A stretch of 64,000 nucleotides of DNA. Source: Adiantum capillus-veneris (lineage: Eukaryota > Streptophyta > Polypodiopsida > Polypodiales > Pteridaceae). Within the stretch, counting starts at the first letter, position 1. Each line of letters begins with the position of its first letter. Below, one piece after another: positions 55,119-64,000 of the stretch. The notes beneath the pieces were generated by a model. The model worked only from the letters and a program-made list of their open reading frames with translations. It did not search any database and had not been told where the DNA came from. The stretch lies in assembly GCA_014529385.2 (NCBI GenBank), contig CM043955.1, positions 145,701,140 through 145,765,139 of the forward strand, written 5' to 3'. Position numbers and translations under genes: made by a program.

Positions 55119-56330
55119 TTACTTATTGAAATCTGGAAGCTTTAAAATAGGAGCTGAGACCAAGAACTCTTTTAGCTTAGAAAAGCTAGATTCGTGCTCG
55201 GCCTTCCATTCGATCCTCATTCCTTTCTTCAGGAGTTCCGTCAAAGGTGCAGCAATACGTGCATAGTCCTTGACAAAAATCCTGTACCATCCCGTTATCC
55301 CAAGAAATCCTCTGACTTCGCTGACGGTAGATGGTTGAGGCCAATCAACGATGTCCTTGACTTTGTCTGGGTCCACTGAACTCCCTTCAGTCGATATGAC
55401 AAATCCAAGATAGTTGACCTTTGGTGAGCAAAAAGTGCACTTGCTCTCTTTAGCGTAAAGTTGGTGTTCTCGAAGAAGATCAAGTACTTTGGGAACATGT
55501 TCTTCGTGGCCTGCCTCGTTCTTAGAATAGATCAGAATGTCATCAAAGAAAACCAAGACAAAATCATCCAGGTAAGGTCTGAAAATATCCTGCATAAGTT
55601 GATTGAAGCTTGCAGGAGCATTTGTTAGACCAAAAGACATTACTGTGAACTCGTAGTGTCCATACCTAGTATTGAAAGCTGTCTTTGGAATATCTGATTC
55701 CTTGATCCTGATTTGGTAATATCCTGACCTTAGATCTATCTTTGTAAACATTTTGGCGCCGTGGATCCTGTCCAAGAGTTCTTCAATCCTTGGAATTGGA
55801 TACTTGTTCTTGACAGTTACCTGGTTCAGTCCACGGTAGTCTATGCATAGCCTTAAGGTTCCATCCTTCTTCTTTTGAAAAAGAACTGGAGCACCCCAAG
55901 GAGAAGTACTGGGTCAAATGAATCCTTGCTCAATGAGTCGCCTAAGTTGTTCCTTGAGTTCGATGGCCTTGGGAAGTGACATTTTATAAGGTCTTTTTGA
56001 GATAGGTTCACATCCAGGGATAGTTTCAATCTCATGATCTACCTCTCTATGTGGCGGAAGATTCGTAAGGTCTTCTGGGAATACATCATCATACTCTCTC
56101 AACCAGTTTGGTCGAAGTGAGGTATCTGCTTGGTCCACTTTGTTGAGCTTTATCGCATAAATTTGATGTCCCTTTCTTAATCCCTTCATAAGTCTGCTAG
56201 CCTTTACTAGAGTAGCCCTAGGTCTCCCATTTTCCCCCTGGATTAAGGCTTCATAACCCAAGTTATCTGTAAAGGTAAAGTTTCCTTGTGCACAATGTAT
56301 GTGGGCCCTATTTTGCTTTAGCCAGTCCAT
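55119..56330 (-). pseudogene. gypsy-2 reverse transcriptase
   Basis: The minus strand shows the linker [81 protein letters not shown] and [17 protein letters not shown]. This is a standard Ty3/gypsy RT with the active-site DD present. One TGA (55911-55913, in the GFI*PSTSPWG block) and the stop before RNase H break an otherwise clean frame. Confidence 0.9.
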
Positions 56331-56676
56331 CCCTAGTATCCCATCAAAGAATCCTAAGGGTAGGGTTCGAAATTGGGCAGAAGTTGGATGTCCCCCTAAA
56401 TCAAAGTCGATTTTTCCTGCAGAATGTTGAGATACTACTTCCTTGCCGTTTGCTAACTCTACAACTAGCTTTCTTATCTAGCCTTAACTTCCTCATGCAT
56501 CTGGGTGAAAGAAATGAAAGAGTACTACCACAATCTATAAGGAAGTTAACTTGTTCACCTCTGAGAGATCCTGGCGTATGAATGACTGCGTATTGCTCAC
56601 AACCATTGGGATTGTCAATTGCATCATGTAGGGTTGTTCTCTCCACTGCTTCGTCACCCATATTTGGTTGTACCAC
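56331..56676 (-). pseudogene. gypsy-2 aspartic protease
   Basis: The minus strand reads GEQVNFLIDCGSTLSFLSP: the usual D-S/T-G triad is D-C-G here. Downstream, after a frame slip near 56480, come LANGKEVVSQHSAGK-like sequence and FDGILGMDWL, the second conserved block. The Asp is kept; the Cys next to it is unusual. The protease precedes the RT as expected in gypsy pol. Confidence 0.75.
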
Positions 56677-56730
56677 TGCGGCATTTACTCTGGCGGTAGC
56701 TCCACGCCCTTGCCCTCTGTTTATCCTTCC

Positions 56731-57570
56731 TCATCCTCCTCTTCCATTAGCTTGGCCACGCCCACGGGTATTCAAGGGTATGGCATTGGTGTTGGTTGCC
56801 TGAATGTTCCTGGGGCAATTGGATATGTAATGTCCATGCTCGCCGCAACCATAGCATCGAACATCGGGGAACTCCATGGTTGTGGTGGTAGCCACAATAG
56901 GGCACTGGTCATATGCTTGGTTGGTTGGTCTGTTATTCCAAGCAGTTGTCCTTGCCCTCTTTGCCCAATGATTCCTCCTGTTCTGATTAACCTTTTGTAC
57001 TTCAAGAGCTAGAGGTTTGGCCCTCAACAAGGCATCCTGTAGTGTCGTTGGGCTTGAGAGCTTCCAATCGAGTATTGAGAGGGTCGATTAGCCCTTGGCA
57101 GAACCTCGCCACCTGTTGTTCCAAGGTCATCTTAGGAGCATATCTCCGAAGAGTGACAAACTTTGCATAATATTCTTCGACAGATGAATTCAGCTGCCGA
57201 AGTGAAAAGAATTCATTCATCCTCAAGGTTCTATAGGCAGGCGGTAAATAACGCCCCATTATCGCAGCTTTGATGTCTTCCCAGGACTGGGAAGATCCCT
57301 TAATATCCATGTCCTTGCAATGTTGCTTCCACCATATCTTGGCATCGCCAGTCAAGCGGAACATCGCAAGCATGGTCTGATTTACGGGTTGGGTCCCCCC
57401 AGCTTCAAAATAGTCGTCCATGGCTTCCATCCACACTTCCGCATCTCTTTCCACATTTGCCCCCTCGCCCTTAAAGATCGGAGGTTGGGCTTGCTTAAGG
57501 ATAAGCTTCTTTTCTTGCGCTGCCGAGTACAGAGCAACAGGCGGTGCCTACATGGGTTATACGAAATTCT
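56731..57570 (-). pseudogene. gypsy-2 gag with zinc knuckle
   Basis: The minus strand shows PPIFKGEGANVERDAEVWMEA, then DDYFEAGGTQPVNQTMLAMF, KIWWKQHCKD and MGRYLPPAYRTLRMNEFFSL, the retrotransposon gag domain. After a frame slip near 57010 there is a CCHC knuckle CYGCGEHGHYISNC (56820-56870) and an Arg/Gly-rich tail. It assembles particles and binds RNA in related elements. The N-terminus lies near 57570, but no good ATG in frame was found. Confidence 0.85.
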
Positions 57571-57766
57571 TGATACCATTACTTGGATTTAAAAATAGAC
57601 ACGAGACTTTAATAAAATTTCAAAATTCCATTTTATCAAGAGGCAAAGATTCAGAGATTAAAAACACTTTATTGATAAAAATTTATTACAATTGAAACCC
57701 CTCAAGGTTTAGGATAACTGATGATCAGCTTATTACATGGCTTTATGGATTGTGTATGACATACAC

Positions 57767-58282
57767 CTAGGAGATGGTATTCACATGATGCACTACTTCG
57801 TTCATGAAATAGTTCCTGTACTCATTCTTGAGTGGATAATAAACTAAGATATCAAGCCGGAATTCTTCTTTTGGTACTCCAAAGGTTTTGACTCTGTTTG
57901 CTGGGATCACATTGGTGACCTTCTCCAAGAGCCAGTCGTTGAGGGTTTGATTGGTGTCGCCTAAGACAGTCAGGTCCAATCGTGTAGGCACCAAGTAGAA
58001 TATCTCCACCACCCTCAACTCTTCTCCCCAACGTATCTTTTTCAAATCGGTAGCTAGGCATCCTAGCTTCCGAGCATTGATGTAGTAAACCCCTCTTGGA
58101 AATGTCCAATCAAGTTCCCATCCTTTATCAATGCGAGTGGAGTGTGGCGTATGAGCCTTCATCAGTATCTCCATGACATCTCGCCTGAACTGGTAAACTG
58201 TGGATCTTCGAGCTTGCTCATAAATAATCTCAAACACTTGGAACTTTTGATATTCGAGCACGAGGTCTTCCTGCAACACCAA
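57767..58282 (-). CDS. gypsy-2 first ORF, upstream of gag, unknown function
   Basis: This frame of about 170 codons lies between primer site and gag on the element's coding strand. It is open from a TGA at 58298-58300. The first in-frame ATG is well inside (about 58178, MEILMKAHT), so the true start is unclear. The core reads GVYYINARKLGCLATDLKKI, then RWGEELRVVEIFY, NDWLLEKVTNVIPANRVKTF and LVYYPLKNEYRNYF. It aligns with the ORF at 39183-39620 of gypsy-1. No known domain was recognised. Its uninterrupted frame contrasts with the broken gag and pol. Confidence 0.6.
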   Translation of the reverse strand: MVLQEDLVLEYQKFQVFEIIYEQARRSTVYQFRRDVMEILMKAHTPHSTRIDKGWELDWTFPRGVYYINARKLGCLATDLKKIRWGEELRVVEIFYLVPTRLDLTVLGDTNQTLNDWLLEKVTNVIPANRVKTFGVPKEEFRLDILVYYPLKNEYRNYFMNEVVHHVNTIS

Positions 58283-58375
58283 TGCAAGGAATTCGGATCA
58301 GCTACCTATATATTTTTAATTCCTTTTTAAATATACAAACAGTACGACTTTATTTCCCAGCCTAGCCTAGGCTTA

Positions 58376-58387
58376 GCTCTGATACCA
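58376..58387 (-). other. gypsy-2 primer binding site
   Basis: On the minus strand TGGTATCAGAGC starts two bases after the LTR end. It marks 58390 as the true 5' LTR boundary and fixes the element's orientation. Confidence 0.95.
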
Positions 58388-58389
58388 GG

Positions 58390-58518
58390 TGTGAGGTCCC
58401 CACCCCGCCATATCAAATAGCGGATCTGATGGTGAACCTGGTGGCAGCTAGATCTATAGCGGAATCAAACAAAGTGGTTTAGGGTTCAGTTAGTGGAGGA
58501 TCTCTCATCACAAAGTAA
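58390..58518 (-). mobile_element. gypsy-2 5' LTR remnant (129 bp)
   Basis: This is only the terminal 129 bp of the LTR next to the primer site. It breaks off at 'cacaaagtaa' and passes into a copy of the element's own left flank. Confidence 0.85.
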
Positions 58519-58701
58519 AGGAAAGACTAAACAACCGACCTTATCGCAAATGGAGACTCCCTCGGTAAGTCCGACGGATCCTCCATATGTTGTTTCTCCA
58601 GGGGTCTGAGTGCAATCTGATCCCACAAGTGATAGCTTCACCTTTCCAAGTCTAGCTCATCTTTCCCTTGATGACACCACGTCTACCATGCCTACCCCAA
58701 T
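58519..58701 (+). repeat. Duplicate of the gypsy-2 left flank
   Basis: It copies 45373-45549 (the gag-like ORF of the Tat-like element), ending at CCAAT, and then a complete LTR follows. It has 5 bases (in 'agcttcacctttcc') that are missing from the left copy and keeps the reading frame there. Confidence 0.9.
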
Positions 58702-60800
58702 TGTGAGGTCCCCACCCCGCCATATCAAATAGCGGATCTGATGGTAAACTTGGTGGCCACTAGATCTATAGGGGAATCAAACAAAGTGGTTTAGGGTTCA
58801 GCTAGCGGACGATCTCTCATCACAAAGTAAGTAGAGCTCGAGCCTACTAGCATTGACATCTAGCTCCACCTCACAGGGGAAGCGTACTTAAACCATCTAG
58901 CGATCCTAAGACCCACCTTCCAAGAGAAGAGAAACCCCGAGCGCCTTTTTCCCCATGTTTCAAAGGCACGTACTCTCGAGATTTCACCGCTCTAGGGGCA
59001 ATGAGTATTGCTAATATCGAAGTAAGTACTATGGGGACAAAGAGTTCCCGACCAATCGGGACCACCCATCTCGTAGGCATTGGCAACCTGAGCCAAGCCC
59101 CCACTTTCCACCCCCATACTCACACTTCCTTGTGTGACCTAATTACTACCACAAAGGTTGTTCAACATAAACATTCCTTGTTTTAATTCCGAAGCACATT
59201 GTTCGTTAATTAAAACAGCCCTTCAACCAGTATTGCAAACAACACCAAGACAGTATTCTAGTAAAAAATTCTACTCAAACTTATTCATTAAAATTCCAAT
59301 GTTTTGGAGGTACAACATCCCCCCTCAAGCCAGAGTTCACTCCTCCTATTGTCGCCTAGCTGCCCATACAACTAGGTATGTCCACTGCATAGAAAGCACG
59401 TCATGGACACTCCCACCGCATAGAAAGCAAGACGTGGGTTCCCACCGCATAGAAACCAAGTCGTGGGTATCCACCACATAAAAAGCAAGTCGTGGATTCA
59501 ACAGCCCTTAACGAGGAACTCTACCCCCTGTGATCAGTAGAGGGGTCAGGACTGATTCAACATTGGAAATAAAATGAACATGTCGAGCTAAATTTTCCCT
59601 AGCAGACATTCTTTCCTCTTGCAAACAGCATACCCATCAATCATTTCCTTCCTACTTTAGAACTTAATGTACAATGAATTCAATGCTGAGGTTTTCGTCG
59701 AATTTCTCCAATATGTTTTGGGATATGTTCATTCCTAACTAAACGTGTGCAATGTTAAATTAAACAACTTGAATGAAATTATGACCTACCTCTTCCATTT
59801 CTTCATCAATGGCCCGTGAGATGGCCGGTATTTGTTCCTCCATGGGAGCTTTTCCCTTTCCATTGACATTGCTTGTTTCTGCCTCGCGGTCGTGGGCACC
59901 ACCGAAGCGAGTTCTCTTAACCGGAGCCATTTTACTCACTACTTTAAATAATTAGCTTAGAGAAAAAACTAATGTTTGCAAGTGTCATAACAACCCAATA
60001 GATAGATTAGCAATATCAATTAATCCCTCCTATAGCAGAGGTCTAGATTTTTCCATATAGCAATCATTATGAATGACACATAATCCTATGGGAACCGGAT
60101 CTAAAGATAATTACTCGGCTTACATGCTTAAGAATAATAGGATTTCACTAATGGAATTACCAGAGAGATGAATTAAGCACGATTAATCTCTTTCCTAGCA
60201 ATTAGAGGGAGCAGAATCACCGCATGCATAGGTGTGAGAAAAACCACCTCTTAGAGATTTAATGACAGATTAATCTTCCTTTAATTATATCTTAATGCAT
60301 AAGATAAATGAATCTAATTCAGCTACAATATTAATGAGTGATAGAACGAATGATTCTCATCAATTTACACAATTACCAGCTTACCGATTAATTACTATGC
60401 TACCTAGAGAGAGAAATTCTAATAATCATGCACTAATCATTAATCAAGAGTGATGAATGGCTGATAATTCAGCTATGGGATGACGATTACATAATAGAAT
60501 ATGGTTAAGGAGAAATTAGAGAGTAATTATAGAGAATTATGACTAGGAATAAGCATAATAGACGAGGAATTTAGATGGTAATGAAAAGAATTTACAGAAG
60601 GTATTAATTAAACCGTGGTTACCGTGATTAAGGGCTGATAATCCTCTCGATTCTCTCATCTAATCGAGCTTCTTGAGGCGAGAATTCGACAGCACCTCCC
60701 TCCTTGTTTCTCCTTCAAAAGGTGTGTGTGCCGGCAGCACCTTCCCATTGTGTGTAGGTGTGTGTGTGTGTGTGTGTGTGTGCACTATATGTGTGTGAGC

Positions 60801-60875
<75 letters not shown>

Positions 60876-61549
60876 TGAGAGTAGACCTTTAAATAGGCTC
60901 TTACAGGCTGAAAATCGATTTGTGCTGCTATAAGCATCTGAGTGAGCACTCAGTCCTTGCATTGGCAAGTCCAGTTCCCCTACCCACCAAGTGTCAGGTT
61001 GGCTTGGTTAACTTGCTCTGAGACTTAGTTACTGGCTTGGAAACTTCCCAAAGACTCCCACAAGGCAAGAGGGCGCCCCCTAGCTGCTAAAGCTGGTCTG
61101 GAGTGGCCTGGAACCTATTCCCACACAGTCTCGGGCTCCGGTGCCTCCTCGCTCAATTTTTGGAAAATTTGATTTTAGCCTAAAACGGGTCATACGAGTC
61201 AGATTTTGATGCTCTAAATTGCTATACGGAGTTCTAACTAAGGCGTACTGGCCCGAGTACTTGCCATATTTAGTAGCCCTCGGGGTTCGAAAATGCATTT
61301 TTTTCAAATTCGAGGTACGGGTGCGGTTTTTCTAGACAATCAAAACTGGACGGGTCGGTTAACCAAAAACTTACTATTTTTGGAATTTTTTTACAACAAT
61401 TATTTTAGTTCACATTTCGAAGCTTTAAAACATTCTAAACATCATGGCACTGATAGAATTTGGAAACCTGCTAAAAATAGTAACTTATTCCATTATATTT
61501 AATTCATGGTACGAGGGTGCTCTTTTTGATTGGGGTCAGAGACCTTACA
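58702..61549 (-). mobile_element. gypsy-2 LTR, right copy (2.85 kb, solo-like)
   Basis: This complete LTR has CCAAT on both sides (58697-58701 and 61550-61554). It is not joined to the primer site directly, because the 129-bp remnant and the flank copy lie between. It equals 45550-48351 except for a longer (GT)n tract (60758-60872) and few substitutions. Confidence 0.9.
60758..60872. repeat. (GT)n microsatellite in right gypsy-2 LTR
   Basis: This long pure GT run of about 70 bases, plus a shorter one, is expanded relative to 47602-47680. It is likely prone to length error in cloning and sequencing. Confidence 0.95.
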
Positions 61550-61715
61550 CCAATGATGGGCATGCCAAGAAACACGCCATGGACCTCATTTGTTAGTAAA
61601 GCACCGCTACATGGTAGCTCAATTCCTGCAATAGTACCTACAAGTGTGTACCAATCGTATACACCCATGGGTCCTCGTACTCATGTAGTCCCTACTCCTC
61701 CCATTGTTTCAACGG
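61550..61715 (+). pseudogene. gag-like ORF of the Tat-like element, continuation
   Basis: Just after CCAAT the frame reads MMGMPRNTPWTSFVSKAPLH, then SIPAIVPTSVYQSYTPMGPR. It is in frame with the sequence left of gypsy-2 (..MPAP). It is Pro/Ser/Thr-rich without a recognised domain. At about 61715 it runs into the inverted leader copy. Confidence 0.5.
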
Positions 61716-62285
61716 GTCGCAGTGTGCTTTATAGCACAAAGTTTGGTCACCTAAAGCTCCGTTGGTCCTCAAAAAAGTCAATTTTTAGCTACGTGTGAAG
61801 CTAAAATACGTAATTTTAAAGGGCGACTGAGGCCTGAGCCTAAGCCTGAGCATGAGCTTGAGCTTGGGTCTGGGAGATATTCCCGATCCCGGTCCTACCT
61901 TTATTTTTATTTTTTTTGAAATAAGGTCACCGCGGCATGCGCGCGAGCACACACACACACACTCTACCTACCTACTTACAACTAATACACCTACTGTTAC
62001 ACACACTAACACACTTCATTAGCTCTCACATATCTACTTCCTACTTACTATACTTTACATTACACAAAACTAACAACCTTAATACTAATACCTTAGCACA
62101 GAGAAAACACAGTAACCTTTCAAAAATTCATTAACAAAGAAATACACAATAGCAACACAAAATCCTTCTTCTCAACACACACACCTTCCTTCCCTACCCT
62201 TCCCACAATTGAAATTGCACCACAAAGAAGCATAGAGTGCCATTCAAGCTTAGTGTATGGCATTCTCTGGCAAGGACGCCAAAAA
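61716..62285 (-). mobile_element. Tat-like leader and primer site, inverted right arm
   Basis: This is the reverse complement of about 43690-44275 with moderate divergence. It includes the 'gaggcctgagcctaagcctgag' patch and the small hairpin around 'tgtgctttatagcaca'. The primer site at 62264-62281 reads TGGCGTCCTTGCCAGAGA on the minus strand, altered from the left copy. Confidence 0.75.
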
Positions 62286-62520
62286 TGTGCGCGTATGTCA
62301 TACGTGTCAATGCAAGGAGCTTGCCGATACACTGTGTGCCAGCCACAAATGGCTCCAAGCACACAACAAACCTAAACTAGTAAGCTCAAAGATGGCGATG
62401 GTGTGTCACTCACTGCTCTACGCTTGCTGTCTTAGAGGATTCCTTGCCACGAAGAAGAGGGAGACGCCGCTACGCCACCCTCAACCGCCTCGCCGCCGTC
62501 GTGCCACCGCAATGCTCGAT

Positions 62521-62591
<71 letters not shown>

Positions 62592-62903
62592 GCACACACA
62601 CACACACGCACAAGGAGATGAAGAAGAAGAAGATGGAGATGGAGAAAGAGCACTCTTCAATTGCACAAATGAGAGAATGAGTGAATTTTAGGTTTAGTTG
62701 ACTTTTATATGAGTTCGCCCCATTCACGCTTGGGCGCCCATGCTTAGCCAACTAATCCCTTGAATTTTCTAGTTAGAGTGCACCTCTCATCGACGATCAC
62801 TCTTACCCTTTTCCTATTGGATCGACAAGCCCGGTACCTGACTCTACCAAATAAATAATACAGCGTCCATCGTAGGTGATAGGAATGTGCATGAGGGTTA
62901 ACA
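62286..62903 (-). mobile_element. Tat-like LTR, inverted right copy
   Basis: On the minus strand it starts TGTTAACCCTCATG and ends CGCACA. It matches 43160-43689 in reverse, with a larger (AC)n/(CT)n insert at 62525-62610 and extra GC-rich sequence near 62440-62520. There is no matching target duplication outside the two LTRs. Confidence 0.75.
62525..62610. repeat. Compound (AC)n(CT)n(AC)n microsatellite
   Basis: AC, CT and AC runs in sequence lie inside the right Tat-like LTR. ORFs crossing it are His/Thr or Ser/Leu strings without meaning. Confidence 0.95.
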
Positions 62904-64000
62904 GAGCACTCGGCTAGGGGGCATGCAAGTCGCAAAATGCAAAGAGGAGAAGGGGGTTTGAATCTTGAGACATAAGGATTTTTCTAGTCCCTATAACTCA
63001 ACCATTGTATTCACGACCATTATAATTAGACATAGTGGACCTAAAAAATTAAGTTTTTTGAAGAAATTTAGTTGAGCCAAAGGAAAAAACGAGTCTATAC
63101 TTAAGTGCCTTTTAGTGTAATCTCTACACTTATGGTGATTTTTGTGCAAGTGGGAAGGTGGCCATAACGTAGTGTCTTTCTTTGACAAAACAACACAAGA
63201 AATAAGACCATTTTTCAACATTTTAGCATTGCTACTCTATACATTTTGTATTTTAAAATAATCCTATATAGGTAGATACACAAAAACCTAGTAATTATGG
63301 AGTAACTGCATAATGTTTAGAGTATGGTCAAGAAAGAGAATAAGCCTATATGGGTAGCGACATAAAAAACTTGCTAATTATGTAGTTGACAATTTATCAT
63401 TGCTACTCTAAACATTTTGTAGTTAGAATAAGCCTATATAGGTAGCTACATAGAAACCTAATAATTATGGAGAGAATAGGTAGCTACACAAAAAACCTGC
63501 TAATTATGGAGTAATTGCATAATGTTTTTAAGTATGGTCAAGACAAAGAAAATTGGGATCAAATCTAACATGGCGAACATTTTGAAGATTGGTTTTCATA
63601 GCTGTATTCCCAATAGTGAAAGGAACATTTTGGGTTTTGCCCTTCATTCTTGCCTCCTTTGCATTACCCATACTTGTCCTTTTTGGTGCCATCTCAAAAT
63701 TTTGAATTGCAAGCTGATGAGGGATCAAATTTTTTTGTGTGTAGTGTAGCTTTGAAGAGCTCAAGGAGAGAAGTGCAACACACCAATTGGATACAAAAAT
63801 CCAGCAAGTTTGAGTCTTGGCGAGGCTTTTGTAACCGAGATCGTTTTAAGGAAATACAATGGCTAAAGTACATTCACATTGGGGGTGGGGATTGTAAATA
63901 GCTACTCAGGAGGGCGATATCCAAAAAGGGAAGGAGGGTGCAAGGGGTTTGGGTGGAGATGGGTAAGTGCCATCATGGCATACTAGTAAGGCAAGTGGGT
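62904..64000. other. Right end, no recognisable gene
   Basis: AT-rich sequence with short imperfect repeats (see 63220-63545). ORFs at 63522-63749 and 63650-63901 overlap each other and match nothing known. Confidence 0.4.
63220..63545. repeat. Imperfect short tandem repeats
   Basis: 'Tataggtagctaca' followed by 'aaaacctagtaattatgga' variants occur near 63262, 63345, 63435 and 63476. 'Cattgctactctaaacattttgta' occurs at 63226 and 63398, and 'tgcataatgttt..agtatggtcaaga' at 63309 and 63517. The pattern suggests two or three rounds of local duplication. Confidence 0.75.

Noticed and set aside
62940-62970. tRNA-like T-arm 'gggggtttgaatct'
   Set aside because: No acceptor, D or anticodon arms can be placed around it.

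Overview
This is plant nuclear DNA made almost entirely of mobile elements. No host gene, rRNA, tRNA or CRISPR array could be supported. Plant origin is indicated by Ty1/copia and chromodomain Ty3/gypsy elements whose primer sites match plant initiator-Met tRNA, a Tat/Athila-like element with a TGGCGCC-type primer site, and a CACTA element with a TNP2-type transposase. Very long LTRs, heavy nesting, abundant (GT)n tracts and Penelope-like reverse transcriptases suggest a large, repeat-rich genome. A fern or another non-flowering lineage is my guess; the sequence does not prove it.

Layout. (1) 1-6567, minus strand: head-to-tail units (A1, A2, tail of A3) of a Penelope-like retroelement (PLE). 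(2) 6568-11384, minus: 3' LTR and 3' internal end, with chromodomain, of a Ty3/gypsy element (gypsy-1). (3) 11385-28359, plus: PLE units B and C. Unit B carries a 1.34-kb TTAA-flanked DNA transposon and a 6.27-kb CACTA element; the CACTA holds telomere-like minisatellites and a LINE RT fragment. (4) 28360-33124: a decayed copia element. (5) 33125-35716, plus: PLE unit D, cut by the 5' LTR of gypsy-1 (35717-39000), then its primer site and first ORF. (6) 40060-41247, minus: a diverged homologue of the N-terminal part of the PLE protein. (7) 43160-62903: a Tat-like element with inverted ends. It contains chromovirus gypsy-2 (45550-61549), which contains a young copia element (49302-54862). (8) 62904-64000: non-coding, with short repeats.

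How it fits together. Unit D ends at GAAAC before the 5' LTR of gypsy-1. The matching PLE C-terminus lies next to the 3' LTR at 6568, on the opposite strand, after AAAAC. Reading both as one insertion site implies a gypsy-1 element that landed in one PLE unit and was then split by an inversion of about 28 kb. Undoing it gives one continuous head-to-tail PLE array, B-C-D/A3-A2-A1.

The best candidates for something undescribed are the plant PLE family, with its long uncharacterised N-terminal region, no visible GIY-YIG nuclease and a diverged N-terminal homologue, and an extra ORF between primer site and gag shared by two otherwise different chromoviruses. All boundaries and homologies come from reading by eye; no database search was run.
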